A stretch of 64,000 nucleotides of DNA from Thomasclavelia spiroformis (GCA_016901755.1 JACJKV010000001.1:1-64000); one strand, 5' to 3'. Shown: positions 43,857 through 53,004, counted from the first letter of the stretch. Notes: generated by a model from the letters alone, not told the origin. Numbers and translations: made by a program.

Positions 43857-44311
43857 CGGATGATTACACCAGCAGATCACCTCACCTCTTTATTTATTTT
43901 CATCCTTATTATATAAATGTCACCGTTTTTGGCATCTTACATCTGGGATTTTTTATATATCATAAATTCTACAGCTTATTGTGATCTTTAAGCCACAGTT
44001 TAAATTTGTTTTGTTTCACCTGTTCCAACAGTTATTAAAATTAATTAACTATCATTTTAACAGTGATCTTATTATCATATCGGCTTTGTTTTCCAAAACC
44101 AGGAATCCTTAGTAAATATTATTCTATACGTCTGCTATAAACCTATCGAACATCTTCATAAATAAAGATAAAAACTGCATCATTGAATTTATAATCTCCA
44201 ACAAAATAGATTTGAAAATCTAATGGAGGCTAGCCACTTTAAAAATCATCAAATATAATGAGTTTAAATAATGATTAACAAGTTCATAAACAACATATTA
44301 CTTTCCAATAA

Positions 44312-44336
44312 TAAAAGATACCCTAAGGTATCTTTA
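44312..44336 (-). terminator. Terminator of the CPBP protease gene
   Basis: AAAGATACC-CTAA-GGTATCTTT is a 9-base stem with T tracts either side, overlapping the end of the gene at 44334. Confidence 0.75.
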
Positions 44337-45056
44337 AAGCATAATAATTATTGTTGCAATTAAATTATTCAGCATATGAACGATCATTGGTGCAACGATC
44401 GTTTTTCTTTTTTCATAGACAAAAGAATATGCAAATCCCATACCACCATAGGATAAAAGATAAACTAACTGAGTAAAATCACCAGCAAACAATCCCTGAT
44501 AAATATGGATAAAACCAAAACAGAACGCAGAAATAAAATGAGCTAAATAAATATTATACTGACGAAATGATCTAAATACCAATCCTCTAAAAATAAGTTC
44601 CTCTACAATTGGCGCAAACACAATGGCCTGAATAGCCATGAGAAGAAAACTATTTTCTATCAGACTTTCAAATAAAAGCTGATTAGAAGCACTGTCTGAT
44701 GTACCAAGAAACAAAATAATCAGAATATTTGCCAGATAAGAAATCAGATAATTGATCCCCAGCCCCGCAGTTGCTGACCATAAAATATTTTTAGACAGAT
44801 TCTGTTTAAACTTTCTAATATTATCTATAAAAAAATCTTTAAACAGAACGACAGCAAAAATCATAGAAACCAATGTACTGAAAAAATTTAAATAAATGTT
44901 AATCGTGTAAATATCCAGCACTTTGACATATTTAACAAAAAAATATAATCCTGCTTCAACAAGCGTTGGTGTAATATACAAATAAGTTGGTAACAGTAAA
45001 ATAAATCCAATGGCTTTTTGTTTACCATTTAATCGCCCAGCAAATTCTAAATCCAT
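44334..45056 (-). CDS. CPBP-family intramembrane metalloprotease
   Basis: 240 residues with about six helices. The catalytic motif EELIFRGLVF supplies the EExxxR residues, and HFISAFCFGFIHIYQG supplies metal-binding His near the C-terminus; the set is typical of CAAX protease and bacteriocin-processing (Abi) members. In bacteria such proteins process peptides or signal factors; no partner peptide is adjacent. ATG follows GAAGGGATG. Next to the decayed element region. Confidence 0.9.
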   Translation of the reverse strand: MDLEFAGRLNGKQKAIGFILLLPTYLYITPTLVEAGLYFFVKYVKVLDIYTINIYLNFFSTLVSMIFAVVLFKDFFIDNIRKFKQNLSKNILWSATAGLGINYLISYLANILIILFLGTSDSASNQLLFESLIENSFLLMAIQAIVFAPIVEELIFRGLVFRSFRQYNIYLAHFISAFCFGFIHIYQGLFAGDFTQLVYLLSYGGMGFAYSFVYEKRKTIVAPMIVHMLNNLIATIIIML

Positions 45057-45143
45057 AATGTCATCCCTTCGTTATGTTAAGGTACAAAGACCATTTAGTA
45101 ATTATATATGGACATTATAACAAAAAAATGACAATTATGAAAT

Positions 45144-45479
45144 CTATTTCAGTCCCAGACTGGTTTTAATAGCATTATTTACTTTGTTCATAAAGTAATC
45201 ATTGAGACGACCCAGTTTTTCCTGAAACCTCACTTTATCGATGGTACGAATCTGTTCCAAGAGAATAACTGATTTTTTTTCTAAAGAATCACATTGAATA
45301 ACAACATGTGTCGGAATAGGATTTTTTGTCAGTTTTGAAGAAATCGGTGCAACTATAACTGTTGTAGAAAATTTATTTCCTTTATTATTCTGTAAAACCA
45401 GTACTGGTCTTAATCCACCCTGTTCACTGCCTACAACTGGTGAAAGATCAGCATAATATATATCTCCCCTGCTAATCAT
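45144..45479 (-). CDS. MazF/PemK-type mRNA endoribonuclease toxin
   Basis: 111 residues, the EndoA/MazF length. It opens [28 protein letters not shown], the classic family start, then [16 protein letters not shown] and [15 protein letters not shown] with the conserved Arg and Ser/Thr set. It would cut single-stranded RNA at short sites. No MazE-type antitoxin gene lies upstream, where only a ~110-base promoter region separates it from the divergent HAD gene. ATG follows AGGAGG. Confidence 0.93.
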   Translation of the reverse strand: MISRGDIYYADLSPVVGSEQGGLRPVLVLQNNKGNKFSTTVIVAPISSKLTKNPIPTHVVIQCDSLEKKSVILLEQIRTIDKVRFQEKLGRLNDYFMNKVNNAIKTSLGLK

Positions 45480-45589
45480 GATATAACCTCCTAAATTATT
45501 CTATGTTAAAAAAAGAAAAGTTATTCTTATTTCATTTATATTATGCTATTTTTATGATATGATAATTGGAGATTAAAGGAGAATGAACA

Positions 45590-46240
45590 ATGATAAAAGC
45601 GATTATTTTTGATATGGACGGATTAATGATAGATAGTGAAAGAGTCACTTTCGAAGGATATCAGGAAATGCTGAAGAAAATGAATCTGACAATGACTGAA
45701 GATTTCTATATCACCCTTTTAGGTAAGCCAATCAAAGGCATCTATCAGCGATTTTACGATGTCTATGGTAAAGATTTCCCGATTGAAACAGTTATTAAAG
45801 ACGTTCATGAATATATGGCAGTACGCTTTGAAAAAGAAGGAGTGCCATTAAAAAAAGGATTAGTACCTTTATTGAAATATCTTAAAGCCAATAATTATAA
45901 AACGATTGTAGCTACTTCCAGCAACAGAGATCGTGTTGACAACATTCTAAAGTCGGCAGACATTGAAAAATATTTTGATGATTCAATCTGCGGTGATGAA
46001 GTCAGCAAAGGAAAACCTAATCCAGAAGTATTTTTGAAATCATGTCAGAAACTAGGTGTACAAAATGATGAAGCTATTGTTTTAGAAGATTCAGAGGCAG
46101 GAATACAGGCTAGTGCTGCTGCTGACATCAAAGTTATCTGTATCCCTGACATGAAATATCCAGAACCTGAATTTGCCCAAAAAACATATAAGATCTGTCA
46201 GGATTTAGATGAAGTTGCTAACTTTATTAAATCACTATAA
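45590..46240 (+). CDS. HAD-family phosphatase, beta-phosphoglucomutase-like
   Basis: 216 residues: motif I IFDMDGLMIDSERV, a helical C1 cap (TFEGYQEMLKK on), motif II VATSSNRD and motif III Lys with GKPNPEVFLKSCQ, then motif IV EDSEAGIQAS. The fit is to PGM-like phosphatases or phosphoglucomutases; substrate not readable. Divergent from the mazF gene and convergent with the teichoic acid cluster. ATG follows AAAGGAGAA. Confidence 0.92.
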   Translation: MIKAIIFDMDGLMIDSERVTFEGYQEMLKKMNLTMTEDFYITLLGKPIKGIYQRFYDVYGKDFPIETVIKDVHEYMAVRFEKEGVPLKKGLVPLLKYLKANNYKTIVATSSNRDRVDNILKSADIEKYFDDSICGDEVSKGKPNPEVFLKSCQKLGVQNDEAIVLEDSEAGIQASAAADIKVICIPDMKYPEPEFAQKTYKICQDLDEVANFIKSL

Positions 46241-46264
46241 AAAGCCATGATCATGGCTTTTTTA
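46238..46264. terminator. Bidirectional terminator after the HAD gene
   Basis: AAAAGCCATGATCATGGCTTTTTT is a perfect palindrome with a T tract, lying between the convergent HAD gene and the last teichoic acid gene. Confidence 0.85.
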
Positions 46265-47351
46265 TTAGCTGATAAATCAGCTTTATAACGCGCTCAATAT
46301 TTTTGCCATCCTGATACCTGAAAAATGTATTCTTAAACGCATTAACATCGTATGAAAGTGGTTTGGCAATCGCACTTATCAATTCTTCTTCGTTTTGACA
46401 AATTGCCCCAGGTAATTTTTTATAATCAACAAAGCATCCTACATCACTTAAATATTCCTTTAAATCCGGAACAAAGAAACACATCGTTCGATTCAGCAAG
46501 GAATAATCAAAAATAATTGATGAAAAATCTGATATCAATACATCACTAACCGTAAACAGTTCATGAGTATCTTCATGATTCATATTAATGATACGATCAT
46601 GGTTGGCTAGTAAATGGTTTTTAAGCAACGGATGAAATTTATAAATAAGAATATATTCTTCACCTAAAGCTTCTACAGTTTTTATGGCATCAAAATCCAC
46701 GGCATGAAAACCTTTATAAATATTCCCTCTAAAAGTAGGAGCATAAAGAATAACTTTTTTATCACGCAGTTGAGGATATTTGCGGTATAGTTTTTCTTTA
46801 GTCTGTTCAATAAATTCATTCTGACAAAGATGATCAACACGTGGCATTCCCGTAGTTATCACCTTATCTTCAGCTACCGCAAAAGCCTCACTATAGGGTT
46901 TTTTCCAGTAATCGCTGTTGGAAATAACGTAATCATAATTTCTGATCGGATACTCTCTGTTAATGGCATTACCAAATTTTTTGATAGCACCACAGGCATG
47001 CCATACCTGAATGACCTTGACCCCTTTTCTTTTAAAACGGGAAATAACATAATTATTATCTCTAATTAAAACAACTTGCGATGTATTGATCACGATAATC
47101 TGTCTGAAACAGTTTAACATATATAAAAAATCCTGAATCAGATTATTTTTATCATAACCAATAAGAACTTTTTTTATTTTCAGATGAGGATCGTGACGTA
47201 ATCGTTCATAGATTAAAAGCAAATCTGATTCCAGATGCTGAGATTCAAGCGAAACAAAAGCTATCTGATCCTTTCTTATTTTCATGAATCTGACAAAGAA
47301 AAAAGGCACACTTAAAAGAATATTTAAAACTATTTTCTCTATTTTTTTCAT
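46251..47351 (-). CDS. tagB: TagB-like CDP-glycerol glycerophosphotransferase
   Basis: 366 residues of the CDP-glycerol:poly(glycerophosphate) transferase family. The motif IQVWHACGAIKKFG and the active-site SDFSSIIFDYS match the primase-type TagB/TarB, which adds the first glycerol phosphate to the teichoic acid linkage unit, better than the polymerase-type WHGTPLK. It has an amphipathic start, so it is membrane-associated. ATG 47351 follows AGGTGATT. Last gene of the tagG-tagH-tagD cluster. Confidence 0.85.
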   Translation of the reverse strand: MKKIEKIVLNILLSVPFFFVRFMKIRKDQIAFVSLESQHLESDLLLIYERLRHDPHLKIKKVLIGYDKNNLIQDFLYMLNCFRQIIVINTSQVVLIRDNNYVISRFKRKGVKVIQVWHACGAIKKFGNAINREYPIRNYDYVISNSDYWKKPYSEAFAVAEDKVITTGMPRVDHLCQNEFIEQTKEKLYRKYPQLRDKKVILYAPTFRGNIYKGFHAVDFDAIKTVEALGEEYILIYKFHPLLKNHLLANHDRIINMNHEDTHELFTVSDVLISDFSSIIFDYSLLNRTMCFFVPDLKEYLSDVGCFVDYKKLPGAICQNEEELISAIAKPLSYDVNAFKNTFFRYQDGKNIERVIKLIYQLIKKP

Positions 47352-47355
47352 AAAA

Positions 47356-48537
47356 TCACCTGTTAAAGACAATATCTACAACACGCTCGCTGGCATGTCC
47401 ATCTTCATGATTATTAAATCGAGCATTAAATGAACTCAAACGCTGATAATCATATGGTTTTTTAATTTCAGACAGCAGTTCATCTTCGTCTTCAATAATT
47501 TTGCCTGGAAGATCATGATATATATCCAGATAAAATCCTCTTAACTGATCTCGATAGGTTTTTAAATCATACATATAAAAATAAATTGGTCGATTTAAAA
47601 TAGCATAGTCAAAAAATACACTTGAGTAATCAGTAATCAAACCATCAGAAATAATATAAAGACTTCGTATATCTTCTTCCGGTTCAACAAAATAGACAAA
47701 ACCTTTAAATCGATCAATATCAAAATCATTGACGATCAGATAATGCGGTTTAAAAATAATGACATACTCATCCTGCAGCATCTGCTGCCATTTTTCAAAA
47801 TGAACTTCCAGCTTAAAAGTATAGCCTTTAGCTACATATGAATTATCACGCCAGGTTGGTGCATAAAGCAGTACCTTTTTATCTGCTGGTAGCTGTAGGT
47901 GAGCTTTGATCTGCTCCACCTGCTGAGAAGTAAAAGTTGAAAGCAGATCATTACGCGGATAGCCGGTTTCAATCAGACGTTCTCTATTAATACGAAAAGC
48001 ACTTTGAAAAACCTCAGTAGTAAATGCGCTGGGAGAAATCATGTAGTTATATTTTTCAACATCAACACGATAAGTTTCATGCATCATATCTTCATTCATA
48101 CCGCTGCGATAAAATGTAGTTCCTTCAGGAACTTCAATATCATATGCCAGTTTTTTTAACGGCGTCCCATGCCAGGTTTGCAGATAAATCTGATTTTTCT
48201 TTTTTAAAACATACATTGGCAGTTTACAGTTAACGATCCAGTAATGACTGCGCGCAAGATAAAAGAAATAAGGTATAGAAAAATATTCGATGATTTTTGC
48301 ACCTGGAATATCAATCTTTTTTTGACGATGATGTTTGATTGCCCAAATAAAACGATAGTCTTTAAAACGCTCCTGTTGGATCATATACTCATAAAGTGAA
48401 CGGGGATTATCGGTATATCCTCGACCATGAAAAGCAATAAATAATACAGTTTTTTGATGAATCGGTATCAGGCGATAAGTCAGTTTATATAAGCTTCTGA
48501 TTGTTTTGCCAATCACATTTTTAATAAATCTAATCAT
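47356..48537 (-). CDS. TagF-like CDP-glycerol glycerophosphotransferase
   Basis: 393 residues. Motif LQTWHGTPLKKLAYD (catalytic His) and TDYSSVFFDYA, with GYPRNDLLSTF, mark the polymerase-type TagF catalytic domain. There is an N-terminal Arg/Lys-rich amphipathic stretch for membrane contact. It would extend poly(glycerol phosphate) chains, or act on another sugar-alcohol phosphate. Two ATGs are adjacent; the second is better spaced from AAGGAGGG. The gene is separated from the fusion gene by a hairpin that may attenuate transcription. Confidence 0.9.
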   Translation of the reverse strand: MIRFIKNVIGKTIRSLYKLTYRLIPIHQKTVLFIAFHGRGYTDNPRSLYEYMIQQERFKDYRFIWAIKHHRQKKIDIPGAKIIEYFSIPYFFYLARSHYWIVNCKLPMYVLKKKNQIYLQTWHGTPLKKLAYDIEVPEGTTFYRSGMNEDMMHETYRVDVEKYNYMISPSAFTTEVFQSAFRINRERLIETGYPRNDLLSTFTSQQVEQIKAHLQLPADKKVLLYAPTWRDNSYVAKGYTFKLEVHFEKWQQMLQDEYVIIFKPHYLIVNDFDIDRFKGFVYFVEPEEDIRSLYIISDGLITDYSSVFFDYAILNRPIYFYMYDLKTYRDQLRGFYLDIYHDLPGKIIEDEDELLSEIKKPYDYQRLSSFNARFNNHEDGHASERVVDIVFNR

Positions 48538-48552
48538 CATTTCCCTCCTTAC

Positions 48553-48580
48553 AAAAATAAGGGGATGATCCCCTTATTTA
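48553..48580 (-). terminator. Internal terminator-like hairpin in the teichoic acid cluster
   Basis: Read leftward, AAATAAGGGGAT-CATCCCCTTATTT (near-palindrome) is followed by TTG. It overlaps the end of the fusion gene and could reduce expression of the two downstream transferase genes. Confidence 0.55.
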
Positions 48581-50805
48581 AAAACCGCTTCAACAGCTCT
48601 TTGTGAAGCATGACCATCATCAATCGAACAGAATCTGTCATAAAACTGCTGATAGCGTTCTTCATATTTGGCATTCATCTCATCGATATTAATGATTGTA
48701 TCAATAACCTCCTGTGTAGAATAAACCAAAGGACCAGGCAGTTCTTTTTCCATATCAATGTAAAAACCACGTAATACATCACGATATTTATCTATATCAT
48801 ATGTATAGAACAGCATTGGACGTTTTAAATTGGCAAAATCAAAAAATACACTGGAATAATCGGTAATACAAATATCTGAAATCAGATAAATTTCTGTTAT
48901 ATCATCATATTTACTCAGATTAAATGCAAAATCTTCTAGTCCTGTTACATCAATCTTATCTGCAATATAATGATGAGTTCGTAATAAAACCACGTATTTA
49001 TCACCTAAGTACTGTTTCATTAATTCCAGATCCAGCTTTAATTTGAATTTATACTGACCCTTGCCATAATATTCATCATCACGCCAGGTTGGTGCATAAA
49101 GAATCGTCTTTTTATCATTTGGAATACCCAGCTTTTCACGAAGATTTTTAGCAATTTCATCCTTGTTATCTGCATACATTAAATCATTGCGTGGATATCC
49201 GATTTCCAGCATTTTTCCATTTGTATACATAAAACAGCTTTTAAATATATCACTGGAAAAACGATTTGCCGCAATCAGATAATCCCATTCCTGTTTTTGA
49301 CGATAGAATTGTGCTTTATATGTTGGAGAAGCAGCTGTAACCTCTTCCTGATCAAATGCCAGACGTTTTAATGGAGTACCATGCCAGGTTTCCAGAAACA
49401 CCTGTCCTTCACGTTTTCTAAACCATAATGGCTGTCGAATATTAAAAACAAAATATTTTGATTTAGCTAAATAATAAGCATATTTTCGCGTAAATCTTTT
49501 CACCTTGATTCCATCATATGGCAGTTTTGTTTTTTTATCATTCAGTACCCATATAAACTTATATTTTCCAGGATAATTTTTAGCTAAATACTCATAAATA
49601 TATTTAGGTGAATCAGCGTAGCTTTTTCCCATAAAAGTTTCAAACATGACCCAGTTTTCTTCTATCGGTTCATTGATATATTTATGACGATACAAATATT
49701 TGTTCATTTCATTTTTATTTTTTATTATTCTTTTGAGCTTGCTTTTAGCCAGATGTCTGGCAATCACTTTTTGAGTATTATCCAGATCTCGTGACTTAGC
49801 CAGTTTTATCATTTTTCTTTGATAACCTGACATCTGTTTTAAAAGATCCTGACGAATATCATCAAGTATATCACACATAATGACAAAACGTTCCTGTCGC
49901 CAGTAGTCATTTTTAGAACGACGTATTCTTTTAGCAAAATAGTTAGTATAGTATTTAACGATCTTAGAATCCAGATAATAGCGCAGACGACTGTCTTCAT
50001 CAGTTAATGAAATAGCATAACGATAAGCTTCGATAAATTCGGCAAATTTATTTTCATCTTTGATTTGTGTCAATGCTGGTGTATTAATAGGATCGTTATG
50101 TTTTCTTTTCACATAGAGTGCATCCTGACTATAGACGATCACATGCCCGTATTTTACCAGTTCTACAACAAATGATAAATCACTGTAATATTGAAACTGT
50201 TTTTGAAAACGTAAATGATGATCATCAATCACCTTTTTTGAAATCAGAACATTTAAGACCGATATATTTTTCAAACCACGACGCGAACGAATCAGCCAGT
50301 CGATACGACGCTGTTCGTCAGCGTTTTCCAGCTCACTGTAATCCTTGTCAATAAATTTTGTATTACGGTCACGGTCTTTATCTTTCAAATCAAGTTCTTC
50401 ATTTTTTTCCTTTCCCATAGTTTCAAAAACCTGTTTTTTAAACCATGAAATCCATCTTTTCCCGATAGCCAGATCAGCGCCTTGGCTAATCATATCATGA
50501 CAAAGTGTTGACAGACTTTCTGGCATCAGATAGTCATCACTATCCAGAAAATAAACATAATCCCCAGTAGCTTCATCTAATCCTAAATTTCTTTTAGCTG
50601 CAACGTTGGTATCACCTGGAGCTAAGATTATTTTTAGATTAATATATTTCTGATACTGATTAATGAGTTCGTTGATGGCTTCATCATACTGATCGATGAT
50701 CAGTAAAGTTTCCAGATCATCCAAATTCTGATCTTTTAGACTTTCCAGACAGTCTGAAAGATAATGATAATAGCCATCAAATGGTATGATTACACTTACT
50801 TTCAT
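48574..50805 (-). CDS. Fused GT2 glycosyltransferase and TagF-like glycerophosphotransferase
   Basis: 743 residues. The N-terminal part (about 1-330) is a GT-A family 2 transferase: VSVIIPFDGYYHYLSDCL, then YFLDSDDYLMPESL with the DxD-like motif. The C-terminal part (about 380-743) is TagF-like: ETWHGTPLKRLAFD, GYPRNDLM and TDYSSVFFDFANL. Two enzymes in one chain suggest coupled sugar addition and glycerol phosphate transfer on a teichoic acid. GAGGTGAT precedes ATG. Transcribed with tagD upstream. Confidence 0.88.
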   Translation of the reverse strand: MKVSVIIPFDGYYHYLSDCLESLKDQNLDDLETLLIIDQYDEAINELINQYQKYINLKIILAPGDTNVAAKRNLGLDEATGDYVYFLDSDDYLMPESLSTLCHDMISQGADLAIGKRWISWFKKQVFETMGKEKNEELDLKDKDRDRNTKFIDKDYSELENADEQRRIDWLIRSRRGLKNISVLNVLISKKVIDDHHLRFQKQFQYYSDLSFVVELVKYGHVIVYSQDALYVKRKHNDPINTPALTQIKDENKFAEFIEAYRYAISLTDEDSRLRYYLDSKIVKYYTNYFAKRIRRSKNDYWRQERFVIMCDILDDIRQDLLKQMSGYQRKMIKLAKSRDLDNTQKVIARHLAKSKLKRIIKNKNEMNKYLYRHKYINEPIEENWVMFETFMGKSYADSPKYIYEYLAKNYPGKYKFIWVLNDKKTKLPYDGIKVKRFTRKYAYYLAKSKYFVFNIRQPLWFRKREGQVFLETWHGTPLKRLAFDQEEVTAASPTYKAQFYRQKQEWDYLIAANRFSSDIFKSCFMYTNGKMLEIGYPRNDLMYADNKDEIAKNLREKLGIPNDKKTILYAPTWRDDEYYGKGQYKFKLKLDLELMKQYLGDKYVVLLRTHHYIADKIDVTGLEDFAFNLSKYDDITEIYLISDICITDYSSVFFDFANLKRPMLFYTYDIDKYRDVLRGFYIDMEKELPGPLVYSTQEVIDTIINIDEMNAKYEERYQQFYDRFCSIDDGHASQRAVEAVFK

Positions 50806-50822
50806 TAAATATCACCTCAACA

Positions 50823-51215
50823 TTACATATTATCTTTAAGATCATCCTTGATCTTAGTAGTCGAAATACCTTCAGTACGTGGCAAATAGACAACTTCACA
50901 ATAATCCTTTAGAAAATCAAATTGACCTTTCCAGTCATCACCCATGACAAAAACATCTACATCATGTTCTTTTACATCACGAATTTTCTGATCCCACGAT
51001 TCTTCAAAAATAACTTCATCAACATAGCGAATTGCTTCTAATATAGCTTTTCGGTCAACATCTTTATGATAGGCCTTTTTACCTTTAATAGCATTAAAGG
51101 CATCACTGCTGACAGCAACGATGAGATAGTCACCTAAAGCCTTTGCCCTTTTTAAAATATTTAAATGACCTACATGAAACAAATCGAATGTCCCATACGT
51201 AATTACTTTTTTCAT
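50823..51215 (-). CDS. tagD: Glycerol-3-phosphate cytidylyltransferase
   Basis: Makes CDP-glycerol from CTP and glycerol-3-phosphate, the donor for the three transferases downstream. 130 residues, as for TagD. The nucleotidyltransferase signature TYGTFDLFHVGHLNILKRA includes the HxGH motif. FVMGDDWKGQFDFLKD and LPRTEGISTTKIKDDL complete the family set. It lies 10 bases after tagH and 17 before the fusion gene. ATG follows TAGGAGAT. Confidence 0.96.
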   Translation of the reverse strand: MKKVITYGTFDLFHVGHLNILKRAKALGDYLIVAVSSDAFNAIKGKKAYHKDVDRKAILEAIRYVDEVIFEESWDQKIRDVKEHDVDVFVMGDDWKGQFDFLKDYCEVVYLPRTEGISTTKIKDDLKDNM

Positions 51216-51225
51216 TGTAAATCTC

Positions 51226-52053
51226 CTATCGCTTTAATCTATCCAGAATTCTTTCCCATTTACTGATTTTAGGATTCTGCAGAATTCTTTTTGCAAATTT
51301 TTCATCATTATACTTCTTTTTTTCTTTTTTCTTTAAACTGTTATAAAAATCAACATATTCTCCATATTCATCACAAACCTCATTGACATCGCCATAGCGT
51401 CGTAATTCTCCACCTTCGATCCACATTGCTTTTTGACAGAAATCACGAACCTGCGGCAATGAGTGCGAAATAAAGATAATTGTTTTCCCTTCTTTTTTTA
51501 ACTCATTCATCTTGTTCAGACATTTTTGTGCAAAACCTTTATCGCCAACCGATAATGCTTCATCGACAATAATGATGTCAGGATCAAGATAGAGAGAAAT
51601 AGAAAAACCTAATCTTGACTTCATCCCACTTGAATATTTTTTTACAGGCTGATACAAAAAATCACCTAATTCTGCAAATTCAATAACACCTTCTGTAATT
51701 TCCTGAATACGTTTTTTTGTCAGCCCCAGTAAAGCACCTTTTACATTAATATTTTCCAGACCAGTTAACTGCATATTTAAACCAGTATTAATTGCAACCA
51801 AGGCCTGTTCGCCGTGAATATCCATAGATCCTTCATCAATCTGTGAAATACCTGCCAGAATCAATGATAATGTCGATTTTCCTGAACCATTGGTTCCTAA
51901 AATTCCTACAACCTCACCTTTTGGAATTTCAAAGGAAATATCTTTTAATGCATAAAAACGCTGAGTTACAGAACTTTTTGATTTTCCATCATTTTTTTTA
52001 TTCAGTTTATATATTTTTGAAACATGTTCAAACTTAATTGCATAATCTTCCAT
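51226..52053 (-). CDS. tagH: Teichoic acid ABC exporter ATP-binding protein TagH
   Basis: The ATPase of the wall teichoic acid exporter, 275 residues. It shows Walker A GTNGSGKST, Walker B DIIIVDEALSVGD and the H-loop His in ISHSLPQVRDFCQK; signature YSSGMKSRLGFSIS is typical of the polysaccharide exporter class. It lacks the extra C-terminal domain of Bacillus subtilis TagH, so it resembles the short TarH. ATG 52053 follows TAGGTGG. It starts 9 bases after the tagG stop. Confidence 0.94.
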   Translation of the reverse strand: MEDYAIKFEHVSKIYKLNKKNDGKSKSSVTQRFYALKDISFEIPKGEVVGILGTNGSGKSTLSLILAGISQIDEGSMDIHGEQALVAINTGLNMQLTGLENINVKGALLGLTKKRIQEITEGVIEFAELGDFLYQPVKKYSSGMKSRLGFSISLYLDPDIIIVDEALSVGDKGFAQKCLNKMNELKKEGKTIIFISHSLPQVRDFCQKAMWIEGGELRRYGDVNEVCDEYGEYVDFYNSLKKKEKKKYNDEKFAKRILQNPKISKWERILDRLKR

Positions 52054-52062
52054 CTTTACCAC

Positions 52063-52878
52063 CTAAATCAAATCAATAAACTTATGTTTAAATTTATACA
52101 TCAAAGTACTTCCTATAGCAAAAACAACTATGACAAACACCCAGAAAAACAGCATTTGTTTACCATAATACATAATTCCATGATGATATAAAAAACAGTC
52201 TCTATAACCACAGACAATATAATAAATAGGATTAGCTTTCATCATATAACGTATAGGCAGCATCCAGTCTTTATTCAGTCTGGAAATAGGCCACAAAATA
52301 GGTGTTAAATAAAGCAGCAGTCTCATACAGGCCAGAATCAGTTTTTTGGTATCACGTGCCAGCATATTTAAAACTGACGTGATCATTGCCAGTGAAACAG
52401 TCAGACAGATAGCTGCAAAAAGATAATAAAACAGTTCCAGCCAATAGAGTGATGGCATCACTCCTTGAGTGAGTAAAAATATAATCAGCAAAATCATCAG
52501 ACAGAAATGATTAAACAGTTCTTTTCCAACGACTGTTGCTGGTAAGACTGATACGGGAAATTTCATTTTGGTAATAACATTACGTTTAGAATAGATTGCA
52601 TTTGCTCCATTAGTAATACATGGACTGATAAAAAACCAGACAACCATACCACAAAGCATCCATTGAATAAAAGGAATATGATCGACCGATTTACGTTCTA
52701 AGACAATCCCAAAGACAAAATAATAGGTGATGATCTGGATAGCAGGATTGGCAAAATTCCAGAAAACACCCAGTCTTGAATCTCTCATATCTGATAACAG
52801 TTCATATTTCGCAATACAGTATATACGATAAACATTATTAAAATTTTCCTGTAAAACGAATTTAATACTTTTAAACAT
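52063..52878 (-). CDS. tagG: Teichoic acid ABC exporter permease TagG
   Basis: The membrane subunit of the wall teichoic acid exporter, 271 residues with six predicted helices. Features of the ABC2/RfbA-like family: YELLSDMRDSRLGVFWNFANPAIQII near the start, then MLARDTKKLI and LLLYLTPILWPISRL. It is the first gene of the tagG-tagH-tagD-transferase operon. The start codon overlaps the end of a short possible leader reading frame. Confidence 0.94.
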   Translation of the reverse strand: MFKSIKFVLQENFNNVYRIYCIAKYELLSDMRDSRLGVFWNFANPAIQIITYYFVFGIVLERKSVDHIPFIQWMLCGMVVWFFISPCITNGANAIYSKRNVITKMKFPVSVLPATVVGKELFNHFCLMILLIIFLLTQGVMPSLYWLELFYYLFAAICLTVSLAMITSVLNMLARDTKKLILACMRLLLYLTPILWPISRLNKDWMLPIRYMMKANPIYYIVCGYRDCFLYHHGIMYYGKQMLFFWVFVIVVFAIGSTLMYKFKHKFIDLI

Positions 52879-52906
52879 TCTTTAACCTCCAACGGTATCT
52901 TTTCAT
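52871..52906 (-). CDS. Possible 11-residue leader peptide overlapping the tagG start
   Basis: ATG 52906 is followed by MKRYRWRLKNV and a TAA that overlaps the tagG ATG in another frame. AGGAG lies 7 bases upstream of ATG. With five basic residues in eleven it could regulate tagG by translational coupling, but the leader is short relative to the likely start of transcription, so it may be chance. Confidence 0.3.
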   Translation of the reverse strand: MKRYRWRLKNV

Positions 52907-52915
52907 AGCTTTACT

Positions 52916-52930
52916 CCTATATCATACCAC
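52916..52930 (-). promoter_or_regulatory. Candidate extended -10 promoter of the tagG operon
   Basis: On the minus strand TGG precedes TATGAT (52921-52926), an extended -10 pattern. The -35 region is A/T-rich with no clear match. It would drive the teichoic acid operon. Confidence 0.5.
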
Positions 52931-53004
52931 TATTTTAATTAAATAAAAACAAAAAGCAACACTCAGCCCTATATATCTCCTTAAATTTTAAGAAAACAAA
53001 TTAC

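Larger units (their letters stand above)
43099..44311. other. Gene-poor, A/T-rich decayed stretch after tRNA-Lys
   Basis: About 1.2 kb with no intact gene. It contains the tRNA terminator, a 10-base periodic repeat, an excisionase remnant and, on the minus strand near 44150-44215, a broken coding-like run (DYKFNDAVFIFIYEDVR, then a stop). The composition is far more A/T-rich than the neighbours, with long A runs on the plus strand. Position next to a tRNA suggests the remains of an integrated element. Small open frames here look compositional. Confidence 0.6.

Noticed and set aside
43647-43916. A plus-strand 89-codon frame across the excisionase remnant.
   Set aside because: The opposite strand shows a recognisable excisionase pattern in the same bases; the plus-strand frame has no motif or ribosome site.
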